A stretch of DNA of 64,000 bases. Origin: Phymatolithon calcareum. Lineage: Eukaryota > Rhodophyta > Florideophyceae > Hapalidiales. A program made the position numbers and the translations under genes. The stretch covers positions 124,001 to 188,000 of the forward strand of contig OZ345375.1 of assembly GCA_977006965.1 (NCBI GenBank). Reading direction: 5' to 3'. This document shows, piece by piece, positions 31,243 to 41,310 of this stretch (position 1 is its first letter; each line of letters starts with the position of its first letter). The notes under the pieces are model-generated. The model was not told the origin of the DNA, ran no database searches, and saw only the letters and a program-made list of their open reading frames with translations.

Positions 31243-32514
31243 ATGTCTGAGGGAGAATGGGTATTGCGGATAGGGTCCAATCTGTTCAATGCCGTCAATT
31301 TCGTCCTCTTCGATGTTTTCCTCATCACGCTCGTGTATCATCTCACCTCCGACCTTTCCGGTCGTCTCAACCATGCATCTCTTGAGGATGGCCGTGTGCA
31401 CGAAGTGATTCTCTACTGCCCTCCAATTCTTGGAGGTGGTCTATGCTCGACACGTCGCCCTCGTCTTCACGCCATGCTCCTCGCTCGCCTTCTCGGCCTC
31501 TTCCTGATTCTTGCGAGCAACCTCTGCATTCGCGGCTCAACAGGTTCCCGAATTGTTCGCGTCGAATCCGAGGTGCGCGCCCCCGGATCCCTGCGTAACC
31601 TTACTCGCGACTCATTTGCCACCACCCTTCTCCTACGCGAATCTTGTCAAGCCGTCAACCCCGACGGATCAGTGTTTTACGGTGAACTTCGTGGTCCCCG
31701 CGGGAAGGAGGTATGCGTTACGGACAAGGAGCTTGTTCAAAATCCACCAACCTTTCGGTTAAATATCCTCAACTTCACGCTCTCTACCGGACCTTGTGTG
31801 AACGAAACGCGATATGCCGTGCCCGGTGCTGCAAATGGTGTCCCGTCCATTAACACTTTCGCGTGTGCCTCCGGAAGGATTGCCTGTCTTGACTCCGAGT
31901 TGACGCTTTGCCGCGGTGTACTGCGCAAAGCAAACAAAACTGTCGTTTGCCGATACAAAACGGTGCACCCTGATATGCACGACGAACTCAGCGAATGCCA
32001 GGAAGTTCAAAACATCGACTGGAAACTGGACTACTGGATGGACCAGGCTTTCTTCAATCCCTTTCCTGTAAATATTGTTGATGGTATTCACGCCATGTAC
32101 GGGGCGGGATCGGAGACTAGAGAAGTACTGGTGCGGGAAACTTTCTCGACGACGCACATCCGTCACATGTGGGTGATTGCATTTATTCTAAAATTGGCGC
32201 TGGTGTGCAGTCTGTGGATCTCGGCAGAGATAATGCGGAGAGCTGGCTTCCGGCGGGTCGTCAACGACGAGCGCGGGCTTGCGGAGTTGCTCGGAAACGG
32301 GCTGCAATGGGTGCCGAACGAAAGAATGTCCGAGTCGGTGCTCGTGCGCGGAATCAGTGGTCACTCGGCGTATAGCGGGCGCAGCGATCATAGCGATATC
32401 TTCCTCGACGCAGAGGTCGGCGTAGGACCGGTTGTGGTGCACGCCAGGTGCGAACCCAGTGCGTCGGAGCGAGAGAACGAGGAGGCCCACAGGAGGGAGG
32501 AGGAATTTTGGTGA
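31243..32514 (+). CDS. Membrane glycoprotein of unknown function
   Basis: 423 codons from this ATG; the frame is open further up to 31123. A hydrophobic stretch at residues ~12-33 and another at ~78-96 (LLARLLGLFLILASNLCI) precede a ~230-residue region with about ten Cys and four N-glycosylation sequons (NLT, NFT, NET, NKT). A further membrane segment near residue 315 (MWVIAFILKLALVCSLWISAEI) leads to a ~90-residue acidic, Ser-rich tail. An equally good start is 31474, which would turn the second hydrophobic stretch into a signal peptide and give a classic type I surface protein of 346 residues. No known domain. The clean frame and Cys/sequon pattern argue for a real secretory-pathway gene. 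Confidence 0.7.
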   Translation: MSEGEWVLRIGSNLFNAVNFVLFDVFLITLVYHLTSDLSGRLNHASLEDGRVHEVILYCPPILGGGLCSTRRPRLHAMLLARLLGLFLILASNLCIRGSTGSRIVRVESEVRAPGSLRNLTRDSFATTLLLRESCQAVNPDGSVFYGELRGPRGKEVCVTDKELVQNPPTFRLNILNFTLSTGPCVNETRYAVPGAANGVPSINTFACASGRIACLDSELTLCRGVLRKANKTVVCRYKTVHPDMHDELSECQEVQNIDWKLDYWMDQAFFNPFPVNIVDGIHAMYGAGSETREVLVRETFSTTHIRHMWVIAFILKLALVCSLWISAEIMRRAGFRRVVNDERGLAELLGNGLQWVPNERMSESVLVRGISGHSAYSGRSDHSDIFLDAEVGVGPVVVHARCEPSASERENEEAHRREEEFW

Positions 32515-32886
32515 TGATTCGGCGTGAGGCAATCAATTCACGAAGAAGGCTGAATTGCTCTGACTTGCCATTTTCAGTGAGGGATGCACCGACGAGCCGG
32601 CGTGGCGGCTTTTTTTTTTAGCCTGCCACCGTGCGAGCTGAAAGAGATGATGGGTGGCGGCTCCCGAACAAGATGACGTCAGGGAGGCGGCGTGGAAGTC
32701 CTACGAAAAAACATGTACCAGGGGAAAGTTACCAGCATGTACAGTACGACGTTTTATTTACAGTAAAAATTCTAATTTATTAATCCCCTTTCTCGGCTTG
32801 AGCAGCTGCGGAATGTTCGGAAACCCGTCGGGACAATCGGTTTGTAGAAATCATTTCATCACGCACCAATCCTCTTTCACCAATCC
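32515..32886. other. Downstream flank, no gene seen
   Basis: A T-run with flanking inverted pairs (GGCGGC...GCC near 32600-32630) may take part in 3' processing. No coding frame of note. Confidence 0.3.
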
Positions 32887-32903
32887 TCTTCGAACAGCAG
32901 TTC

Positions 32904-32977
32904 CTCTTGGCACTAGGAAAGTTGCCTCAAGCGTCAGCAGATGCGTTGGTAACTTATAAATAAAAATCTACCTCTGT
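32904..32977 (+). mobile_element. SINE-like element, 74-bp 5'-truncated copy
   Basis: Only the last 74 bases of the SINE are present (AAAGTTGCCTCAAGCGTCAG through ATAAATAAAAATC). It is flanked by a 17-bp duplication with one mismatch, TCTTCGAACAGCAGTTC at 32887-32903 and TCTTCGAAGAGCAGTTC at 32978-32994. Such a short 3'-anchored copy is direct evidence of target-primed reverse transcription starting at this 3' end. Confidence 0.85.
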
Positions 32978-33088
32978 TCTTCGAAGAGCAGTTCGCTGTT
33001 TAGTAAACACAGAACAGTCAGAAATTGTACATCACCAGCCACCGCAGAAGTGAATATTTTTCCTAGTCAATGCATCTATAACAGCATT

Positions 33089-33174
33089 GTTTCTTGATTC
33101 AACAGGTCAATAGTCTACTCATCTTTGGGAAGGGAGTCTGTCCTAATCATGGTTAAGCTGTTGAATCAAGAAAC
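33089..33174. repeat. Inverted repeat, perfect 17-bp arms
   Basis: GTTTCTTGATTCAACAG (33089-33105) and its exact inverse (33158-33174) enclose 52 bp. No target duplication is evident. It may be a very small MITE remnant. Confidence 0.7.
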
Positions 33175-33638
33175 CAACTGTTGCCGGAATACAATATGTA
33201 TGGCACTTCTGCAAGAGATGCAATATTTTCGCCCGACTTGAAGACTGTAATAAGAGACAGAGTTATGTATCTATGTCCCGAGAAGTATTTAAGCTCTCCT
33301 TTTGCTTCTGGAAGCACCATCAACAGGAGCCGCAACCATACGGGGAGGGGAGAACCAAACTTTGGGGGCATCATGGAACATTCATTCCTTTACTTTGCCT
33401 TTTCCCCAAGTGGGGCTAGCCTCGATTCGAGAGACTAAGTTCTTCCATTCTATCCTATCGTTAGCGAGTTTGACTGCGGCTTTCACGTCTCGTCCAAGCA
33501 CGTCACCAAAGATTCATTCTGGTCTTGGTCTGACGCATTGTAGCAGCACCTTGCGGACCAGGCGCCGCTCTACCATTCTAAGAATTTGCTTTCACGGACA
33601 GCAGGAGCTGCATCGATGTTATTGACGACCAACCACAG
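33175..33638. other. No recognised gene
   Basis: Likely the degenerate upstream part of the LINE I fragment that follows, but I cannot align it to a domain. Confidence 0.3.
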
Positions 33639-34229
33639 ATGTACGGGGAAATGATACGGAAGCTTTGGTGTCTTATGGAACGACTGATGTCCAAGGAGAT
33701 CTCCGTCGAAGCCATTTGAATACCGAGTCACTATGGAATTCCCAGAAACGATGCTGCTGACGAGCTAGATCGCAGAGGTATTTGAGAACGAAGCCTTGTG
33801 GACCACCAGAGAGTCCCGTAGACACTCGAGGCAGCGAGATCCATCATCAGGCCATCTCTTAAACCCAAGCCCCTCACTATTCCGACACTTCCCGACGGCT
33901 TTCCACTATCGCACAGACGAGCTGAAGTGATCTTACATCAGCGAATTGGGGACTGTGCCCCTCTGGTGGCCGTTTTTCACTATGGACACAACTTGGATGA
34001 AACGCGGTACGACCCGGTATGCAAGATGTGTAGTACCGACTGTAGCGAAACAGTTAAACATCTATTGCTACGCTGTGGTGGACGTTCTGCCTCCAGACGC
34101 AAGTTTATTGGACGAGTAGGTACCAAGACCGTAGAGAAACTATGTCGTGAGAGACCCATAGACGTACTCAAATTTCTGAACAATAAGAAACTGTTTTCGA
34201 ACAGCCTCAGTCGCTCACCATCTGCGTGA
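33639..34229 (+). mobile_element. LINE family I fragment: RNase H end and zinc-knuckle-like C-terminus
   Basis: 33639-33782 encodes a decayed RNase H end (IPSHYGIPRNDAADELDRRG, with a stop just before). After frame changes, 33840-34229 encodes HRRAEVILHQRIGDCAPL, DPVCKMC, ETVKHLLLRCGG and FIGRVGTKTVEKL. The order RNase H, then C-x2-C...H-x4-C, is that of I-type LINEs, and matches the pieces at 9687 and 11337. Confidence 0.75.
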
Positions 34230-34552
34230 GCGAGCTTTCCGCAAGAAAGAAAGAAAGTGTCCAAGCCAGTTCCATCGTTAGTCTCTGGCCCGCATTACTA
34301 CGTCGATGGTGGATGTCCTAGCTTCTCAGCTATTGGTCTCTCCGTTATTCTCGATAGCATCTTAGGACCTGTTATTTTGAGTTTCTTCCGCACTGGTTCT
34401 ATCAGCTTCCATGATTCAAAGCTGTAAAGTTGGTACAACAGAGAAGCAAAAAAGAAGGAGATGTAGACCTGAGAATAGTTTTCCAACGTTCAGAATCCGT
34501 TCGATGTCTTGAAAGCGGGACCAGGCAAATTGGACACGATGATTGACTGTAA
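34230..34552. other. No recognised gene
   Basis: A minus-strand frame at 34298-34486 has no motif. Its right end contains the target site of the hAT element. Confidence 0.3.
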
Positions 34553-34560
34553 CTAAGGGG

Positions 34561-35789
34561 CAGTGATAGTACCAATAGTATTGTTATTTATTTGGGCACA
34601 TGATGCAATAGCAATTGCAATACCAATAATGCAAGGTTGAAGCAATAGGAATTGAAGTATCTGACCATTCTTCCAATGTCAATTGCAATAACAGAATCTA
34701 ATTCAGGTCCTCCTGCGCCATGTCTTCACTCACGCGTTGGAGCAGTGTTCATCGCCACGGAGACCGACTGTTGGTCACAGTAAACTTTGTTCTCTTTAAC
34801 GGTGTCATCCTCTTGCGATTGTCTGTCAAAATATTCTTGGCCACCGACCAAAGCCTCTCCACCTCGGCAGTTGATACAAGAATAAAGTCGCAATTTATAT
34901 AAGTCTGATGGACCTTAGCACGCTTGCGCTTTTTTACGGAAATTCTTTCCACCATCGACAGCCGGCCTCCACCCGATCCGCCGATGGAGCTTGTTATACC
35001 GTTATCGTGTTCCAGTTTGATCTTCTTGCATGCATCCTTCTCTTCATTTAACATAGTATCGGACTCACTGCTCTGTATCTTAACAACTCCCGACTCGAAT
35101 GCTGGGTCACACACAATTCATGCACGAGATATGCAACTCTTCAGGTGGCTGTATGGGTTAGTAAACCCTTTCCTTTTTCAAAAGCGATTTCACCATTGTC
35201 TCGACAGTCAGCACCTTTCGGGCATAGAAGGATGTTAAATGGCACCTTATAGCGTGTTATTCCGGCTGAAAATCGCGTTCTGCTTCACGTAGCTTCTGCG
35301 CTAGCACCTCAACACCTTCTTTCAGGCCTGGTTTGCGTCCGTTGCTTGACATTCTGGACGTAGTGTTTCGGCAGAGCAATTCGCAGGAGTGTGAAGTCCA
35401 AGAGATCGCATGAGCAAGACAGCATTCGGAAGCAAGTTCCGGGTCAATACCTGTCGATGTGTCTGTATTTATCGAGAGGCATCGATAACAGAGCACAATT
35501 CCTGACGGCAATCGGATGCCGCTGATTCAGTTGGCAATACGTAAACTGTGTTGGGACCTTCTATAACCCTTTTCCGTAAATTTCCCTTACAGATCCTGAA
35601 CTGTAGCGGTGTACGACGATCTTGCCAGCGCCGAGGAGGGCAAGAATGTACCTTGATTTTCGATCATATGTCATTACTTTTTGCAATAATTATTGCAATA
35701 AATACCTCTCAGGGCAATTAAGGCTTTATTGCAATATATTGAAATATATTGTAATAAAAACAATAAAAATAATATTGGTACCAAGCGTG
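34561..35789 (-). mobile_element. hAT element, internally deleted
   Basis: 1229 bp. The ends are imperfect inverted repeats (left CAGTGATAGTACCAATAGTATTG, right CACGCTTGGTACCAATATTATT). An exact 8-bp target duplication, CTAAGGGG, is at 34553-34560 and 35790-35797. The ends are rich in ATTGCAAT words as in the other hATs. Confidence 0.88.
34749..35114 (-). pseudogene. hAT transposase C-terminal fragment
   Basis: Contains INCDFILVSTAEVERLWSVAKNILTDNRKRMTPL, the dimerisation domain, after a linker rich in Lys and Gly (VKKRKRAKVHQ). After TPL the frame diverges from the expected LFE-LLFLK end, so it is damaged. It resembles the transposase at 19409-21776 (shared CDPAFESGVVKIQ block), so the two belong to the same hAT lineage. 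Confidence 0.8.
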
Positions 35790-35797
35790 CTAAGGGG

Positions 35798-36089
35798 TCA
35801 CGGTCGGCCGACTTCATTACGCAAAGATATTTGAAGCGCCGTGTATTCCCAAGGAATTCGGTTTCTAGGCGGGCGCGTTTGAGCTTCTTTTGTGCCAGTT
35901 GCCGTTTTGTTTCTTTCACTAGCTTATCTGCGACTGATCCGGCATGGGATGCGACCGTCTGTGCGGGGTGTTTGGACACGAGGCCGCACTGCTCTGCTAT
36001 CATGGAACAGGTAATCTCCAAGAAGATTTTCGTTGATGATGAAGCGCTGATGCCGACGAATTGGCAGTCAAGCCTCCAGGACGATCAGA
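35798..36089. other. No recognised gene
   Basis: Minus-strand frame (part of 35674-36021) is open and Arg/Lys-rich (KRQLAQKKLKRARLE), possibly a linker of a decayed element. I cannot assign it. Confidence 0.3.
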
Positions 36090-36220
36090 AAGCAATCATC
36101 AGCTCTCACCCAAAACCGGGCCGTTCCAACACTTCCCAAGCAGCTGCCCATATCGCATAGACGAGATGTTTTTTTGCGCCCACGGGTTGGGAACTGTACA
36201 CCGTCGGTGCCTATTGTAAG
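36090..36220 (+). mobile_element. LINE family I remnant
   Basis: Across frames, AIISSHPKPG...FQHFPSSCPYRIDE...LRPRVGNCTPSVPIV parallels SIIRPSLKPKPL...HRRAEVILHQRIGDCAPLVAVF at 33840-33980. Old and fragmentary. Confidence 0.45.
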
Positions 36221-36326
36221 AAGCGATGCACTAGGGATACAACTTTATGAGATGCAGTGCGCGCGGCCTCACTTTTTCTTTACTATGTGCTGGACGGTCA
36301 GTCTTCAGCCGCGAATTTGTTCGTCG

Positions 36327-36433
36327 ACTGAGCATAAACACCGTAGAAGAGCTAGTCGTGAGACCATAACTGCATTTTTAAAAAATGCGGCTAGGGTCTC
36401 ACGACTAGCTCTTCTACGGTGTTTACGCTCAGT
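36327..36433. repeat. Long hairpin, 39-bp arms with one mismatch
   Basis: ACTGAGCATAAACACCGTAG through GTGAGACC (36327-36365) is inverted at 36395-36433 with a single A/G difference. The 29-base spacer itself can pair (TGCATTTTT/AAAAAATGC). No direct duplication of 3, 8 or 9 bp is convincing at the ends. It may be a foldback transposon relic or a small-RNA precursor. Confidence 0.9.
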
Positions 36434-36856
36434 TGAACTACAAATTAAAATTTGTGCACAGTTAGAAGCAGTTGCGGAACAGAGTCAAGCGCCCACCTAC
36501 GTTCGAGCAGTATTTCCACAATAAAAAAATATTGCGAATCCACTGCGACAGAGTGCAGCATCCTTCACACTCTGTGGATCACATGCTCAATAGGATTCGC
36601 AATGGTGAAACGGACGGGAATTTGGGCAATGAGAATAAGCCTGTGTGGGTCTGTCGTTAACATTGCCGATTTGAGTAAGTGTCCCTAGAACCCCGGGAAG
36701 GATAATACAAACGAGGAAATGAGAGGATCAGGGACAAGTTGGTGATTTAATAAATCTGCGATGCAAGCCTTGCCTCCTCGGAAGCAGGAGGAAAGTACTG
36801 GCCTTGCCAGCCAAGAAAAAAATAGGTTCGAGCAAAGCGATCACATAAGGAAATAT
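36434..36856. other. No recognised gene
   Basis: Downstream of the Hint gene (which runs on the minus strand). It includes ordinary AT-rich sequence that may carry that gene's 3' end (minus-strand ATTTATTAAATCACC near 36755). Confidence 0.35.
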
Positions 36857-38395
36857 CTACAAGGGCAAGGGAACAGGAAGGCTTTCCGCGCCATATTGCA
36901 AAAAGTGACCAGCAGACGACTCCGTGACCGCCCCCGCTCGGAAGAGAGCCCGGATCGGGGCGAGTAATGCTTGCGCAGTGGACGGAGCCACAGCAGACGT
37001 GTAGCAAGAACAAACGATATTGTCCACAACAATCGTACCGTCGGTGGTGTGTGGGTTGTACAGACCGCGTTCCATCACTTTAGACACTCTGACGACAGAG
37101 ACTTTGCCCTGCAGGCCGTCAAGATCGTCGCCGACAGCGATTGAAGACGCCGGGGCATGAATGCCGTTCACAGGAAGGTAATGTCCTGGTGTAAGAGTGA
37201 GAACTTCGCCTGAGGACACGGTGACACGCAAGTGAGTTGTACGGAACGATGGGTCACGATGCGAGAAAAGGTATACTGTTGAGAACTTGTTGTTCGCGAC
37301 GCGAACTTCCTGCCCAATGCGCAAATCTGACATCGGAACCCTAGCTCCACTGCGGAGTTCGACGGAAGCAGAGGCCGGGAAACACGGCGGGCCGCCCTCC
37401 GGACTTGCCTGCGGAGCTGTCTCGTTGGTACCGGCAGCAGCGGAACCGTTTCCGTTGACTGTTCCTTCCTTCGTCGCCGGTCCGGGAGTAGGGGTTGTTC
37501 CGTTAGCGACGGCAGGTGTTGCAACAGCGGCAGATGGTGTCCCCGAAGACGATGGAGCGGGGGTTTTCACCTCTGGCTTCGACGATGTGGTCGGGGTCGG
37601 AAGAGCTTCCGGTTTGCCAAGATTGTTCTGCGCACCCTCAAGCTCGTAGCACGTTTCCCAAATGTCTTTCTTGCCGCACTGGAGGTGCTCGAGAGCATTA
37701 AGCATGAAAGTGTCGAGTGCGGGTTCGAGTTTAGTTTTCGGATTCGTTTGCCACTTCCTGCTCTCGCCGGAACGTAGCCAATCTCGCAGCATAGGGCATG
37801 CTGGTGGCATTTTGTCAAATTCGGCATCATCATTGTCTCCGATGGTAGTGAAATGCGTAATCTTCGGCACAGCCTTGCAAATATCATGCACTGCATGTGC
37901 CGGACAGTTGCCTCTAGTCGAGGCGTAGAGGGTCGGTTTTTTCGCAGTATGTGACGCAAGGTAATATCCGTAAAGGGACTTGTTCGCTCCCATTGGGACG
38001 CAGTCACAGCATTGCTCGCACACGGCGTATAAGAAGAAATCGATGACGATGCGGGCTTCATTGTTATCCGGATTTTCCGCGAACTTCTCGACGGCCTTCC
38101 CGCGCTTGGCGTCACACGGATTTGCGGCAACGTATTCCTTCATTGCCGGCAGACAGGTTGGAGCTGAGGTGTCGTAAATGTCCTTGCAATTCACAAAATG
38201 GCCGTTTCTTGGTTTTGGCGGACGTAGCGGACATGAAGTGCATAGATTTTTCGGGAGGGCGACCTTCGTGCAGGTCACACCTTCGCCCATGACATTCTTG
38301 TTGTGGCATGGAAACTTGCCTTGTGCGTACGCTGGGGCGATAATGCCGAACAATGCAACCAGAGTCGCAAGCGCACGGGACAGAGAGAGTGCCAT
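36857..38395 (-). CDS. Secreted Cys-rich protein with C-terminal Hint domain (hedgehog/intein type)
   Basis: 512 codons. Residues 1-26 are a signal peptide (MALSLSRALATLVALFGIIAPAYAQG). Residues ~28-255 form a Cys-rich N-terminal domain with about 20 Cys and no match I know. Residues ~260-335 are a Pro/Thr/Ala/Gly linker. The Hint domain starts at Cys338 (GPPCFPASASVEL) and has the TxxH motif (T402-P-G-H405) and a closing segment GLYNPHTTDGTIVVDNIVCSCYTSAV. In hedgehog-type proteins the first Cys, the Thr and the His carry out the N-to-S shift that cleaves the chain and can attach a nucleophile such as sterol to the N-terminal part. All three are present, so autocleavage is plausible. Start is the only Met before the signal peptide. 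Most of the frame is free of competing coding signal. Confidence 0.9.
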   Translation of the reverse strand: MALSLSRALATLVALFGIIAPAYAQGKFPCHNKNVMGEGVTCTKVALPKNLCTSCPLRPPKPRNGHFVNCKDIYDTSAPTCLPAMKEYVAANPCDAKRGKAVEKFAENPDNNEARIVIDFFLYAVCEQCCDCVPMGANKSLYGYYLASHTAKKPTLYASTRGNCPAHAVHDICKAVPKITHFTTIGDNDDAEFDKMPPACPMLRDWLRSGESRKWQTNPKTKLEPALDTFMLNALEHLQCGKKDIWETCYELEGAQNNLGKPEALPTPTTSSKPEVKTPAPSSSGTPSAAVATPAVANGTTPTPGPATKEGTVNGNGSAAAGTNETAPQASPEGGPPCFPASASVELRSGARVPMSDLRIGQEVRVANNKFSTVYLFSHRDPSFRTTHLRVTVSSGEVLTLTPGHYLPVNGIHAPASSIAVGDDLDGLQGKVSVVRVSKVMERGLYNPHTTDGTIVVDNIVCSCYTSAVAPSTAQALLAPIRALFRAGAVTESSAGHFLQYGAESLPVPLPL

Positions 38396-39133
38396 GGCGG
38401 AGGCGGGCGAGCAACGAAACGATTGAGATGAGCGGTCAAGAGCCGGCTCTTACCTTGCTCCTGGTAAGTTTCCTTTGGTGGTGCATAGTGAGTGAATTGG
38501 AAGGAGTTGGTTGTACAGTATTGTATTATTCAATGACCTGCACGGTACAACACAGTACTGTACTGGCCAAATTGCGTCGCCGTTGCGAGGGAGCGAAAAG
38601 CTTCCCCGTGGCAATCAGCAAAGGTCGCCGGTGGGCCGCTGCAGCTGGGTGGAAACGGAGGTTGTGTTGGAATGTTTATAAATATAAGGGCATTGCTGTA
38701 CACGAAGGCATTGGGCGAACCAGGGGTCGCCACGGGTCGAAAACCCGTTGTGCACGTGTTACGTATCTATCCAGGACACGTGGAGTGATCTTACAGCGCC
38801 TGTATTCGTGCGTCACCGCGAGTTGCTTCCCGATACTTCACTGCAGTTGTGGTCTATCATTGACCACATGTTATGTGGTTTCCTTAAGCGCCAATGAACG
38901 AATGTTTCCCAACTACAAAAATGACAGGTTGAGAAAATAGGAACTCCAACTTGTCCAATAGAATGCCTGCACTTGTGCAATTATACTGCATAATGAGTAT
39001 TGATTCATTTTCCTGCTTGGGAAACAATCGTTCATCGGCCCTTAACTTTGGAAGCCAATCGATAATCATGTATCAGACATGTTGACATTTAAAAGTAGAA
39101 ACTTTCAAGTCTATTTATTCCTCGAACTGATGA
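38396..39133. other. Intergenic, upstream of the Hint gene
   Basis: A TATA-like TATATTTATAAACATT on the minus strand (about 38670-38690) lies ~280 bp upstream of the Hint start and is probably too far to be its core promoter. An inverted pair TACAGTA...TACTGTA lies at 38514-38564. A frame at 38353-38940 (+) of 195 codons shows no domain and overlaps the promoter side of the Hint gene. Confidence 0.4.
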
Positions 39134-39135
39134 TA

Positions 39136-39551
39136 CAGTCGATCCTCGATTTTTGGATTACAATTTAGGTCAACTTTGGAGAAGCTGTGCTGTACCACAT
39201 TGGGAATCCAGCCGATATTTGCAGTCGGAACAGCAGCATTGCCCGGCTGTGCTGCATATCGCATGGGATATGCAGAACAGCAAATGCATTTATTCACGTA
39301 CTCCAAGCTGCCCAAGGGACTTCACTCATAGAAAATCCCCAACGGTGGACGTTGAATACAAGAGACCTAAAAATAATCAAAAAATAGCCCTTTGGTTTGA
39401 AGCTATCAGTTTAGATATTCCATATTCGAGTATTCAGTAATCCTTTATTTTCTTTAAAATTTAAAGAGAAACCGACTTGGAACAGGGCTTCCTGTATTCA
39501 AAAAATCGAGGATGTTCAAAAATAGGAGATTCAAAAATCGAGGATCGACTG
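39136..39551. mobile_element. pogo/Tigger-like MITE, TA target duplication
   Basis: Perfect terminal inverted repeats CAGTCGATCCTCGATTTTT, with TA on both sides (39134-39135 and 39552-39553). CAG-TCGA-CTCG ends with a TA duplication are typical of the pogo branch of Tc1/mariner. The 416-bp interior holds a 95-codon frame (39153-39440) without transposase motifs, so the element is non-autonomous. Confidence 0.85.
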
Positions 39552-39553
39552 TA

Positions 39554-40985
39554 TCATAATATTTTTACTCGGCAATTTAACAAGAGCTGCAGTTCGTGAC
39601 GGAAGTATATATTTCGGTCATCAACATGCATCCTCTTGGCCGCTAATCGTTGGATTCTGTAGCGCTTACGCATTCTACCGTAGTTGCCTAAATTTTTCTT
39701 TTAAAATTCGAATTTCCCTCCGCGCACGGGCTCGAATGCGTATTTTGTATTCACATTAAATGTGAGATAAGCTCAATCTCAACAATAAGTCCAAAACGGC
39801 ACCAAGAAGTGATGTTCTGCACAGTGAGGCATTTGTCTTAGGCATTTTAAAGGCGTGGTCCTGTCCCTCATTTGTAGCAGAACTGGTAGCTTGAGGAGAA
39901 CCCGGCGGTGGTAGTGATGGTGCCATGTAGATGGCCGGTATAGCGTTCGTCAGTGTCTTCAGCACGTTGCCGCTATTGGCATCGTGTGTAGCCTCGTCGG
40001 CGCGCAATCTTTGGGGTCAAAATTATCACTTTACTCCTGCTTCCTCATTACCCGCTCCTCTCTCTCTCTCTGGGCGGAAACACTTTTGTTTAAACGAACA
40101 CTAACTCTTCAAATCCTAAAGTTCTCGAGTGAGGAGCATACGAACTCCTGCGATGACACGAACATGAAATGCAGATAAATCATTGGGACTAAGTAAAAAG
40201 GATTGAGTTAGCTTTCGTACTCTTGGCATTGAATGGGCTTGCCGTGAATAGATGATTCGCTGGCGTTCACAGTGAACTGCATACGTGATGACCTTGCAGG
40301 TCGCTTGAATTGATCTTGAATCATTGCTTCATAGCTCGGTTCCGATTTGATGCACATGAATTTTTGGAGCGGTACTGTCGCAAGAAGTCTTACATCGTCC
40401 GCGCAAACTTCGTCTTTAGAGCATCATGCATTCTCCAACTTGTTCTGCTTGTCTGTTGGGATTTTATCTGAAAGCCATTCTTTAACAAACATCCAGCGTT
40501 GAAACATTCATGAGCGTCAACAAGCTACGTCTACGTCGAGAGTGAGATTGGAGCTTGTTTTTGGTCTCCCACAAATGTTCAGTTTTTTCGAATTGCCAAA
40601 CAGCAAAGAGTGACGTGATTATGCGAGGAACAAGTTGACCTCATCTTCATATTGACGATGACCGCCCTTCCCAATAAAATTGGGATTATTTTGAACATTT
40701 GCAATTTTGCAAAACCGCTGCTAATGAGATTCACTTCGCATGCGCAACATGAAACAGAGGTTCCAAGTTTGCTCTCCATCATACCCTGAAGTTGTTTCCA
40801 TTCTCCTGCTTCGCAATCAGGAAGTCAAATACAACGCTATAGGATTTCAATTTGAAATGAGGAATTGAATTTTGCCTTGATTCATCCACTACACAGAATT
40901 CGATTTTCCTTGAAAAAGCATGCGCGTGGTATACATTCGAACTTCCTGTCTTTACTGTTTAACATCCGCCTTTCATCTGGAACAT
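39554..40985. other. Long intergenic stretch, no gene seen
   Basis: About 1.4 kb without convincing coding. A (TC)n microsatellite lies at 40059-40070. Frames of 60-83 codons lack motifs. Confidence 0.4.
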
Positions 40986-41165
40986 TTTTTTTGCAACTGT
41001 TTAGTTGTTTATTCGAAAGCCCTCATTAACACTCCTAAGACTGTACGGGAACAGCTTTTCGTAACTTGTTCATTCTAGTATATCGCTTGGTCCCTAATAC
41101 AGGGACTCGTCGTTTTCCATATTGTCAACTATTATGACGCTGTAAAGTAGTATAGAACATGATCT
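40986..41165 (-). mobile_element. LINE family D, short 3' end
   Basis: The minus strand carries the last codons (DNMENDESLY) and the family D 3' UTR, including GTCTTAGGAGTGTTAATGAG, GGCTTTCGAATAAACAAC and a poly(A). It is a strongly 5'-truncated copy of about 180 bp. Confidence 0.8.
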
Positions 41166-41310
41166 TTGAGATAAGACTTTGCCGGTGGCCATTTGCGTGC
41201 CACTAACGCCAGCCAATGAAATATCACGTGTGGAATGGAGTCTATTGAGGATTTTTCGGTTAACCTCAAGCGTATTTAAAGCTTGTGTGACCTTCAGACT
41301 ATTCACTGCG

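Noticed and set aside
36857-38395. True hedgehog signalling gene
   Set aside because: Only the Hint part is hedgehog-like. The N-terminal domain lacks any hedge-domain pattern.
38430-38460. 5' UTR intron of the Hint gene (GCAAGGTAAGAGCC donor-like site on the minus strand)
   Set aside because: No acceptor AG is present between the site and the ATG.
38353-38940. 195-codon plus-strand frame upstream of the Hint gene
   Set aside because: It starts inside the Hint signal-peptide region on the opposite strand and has no domain.
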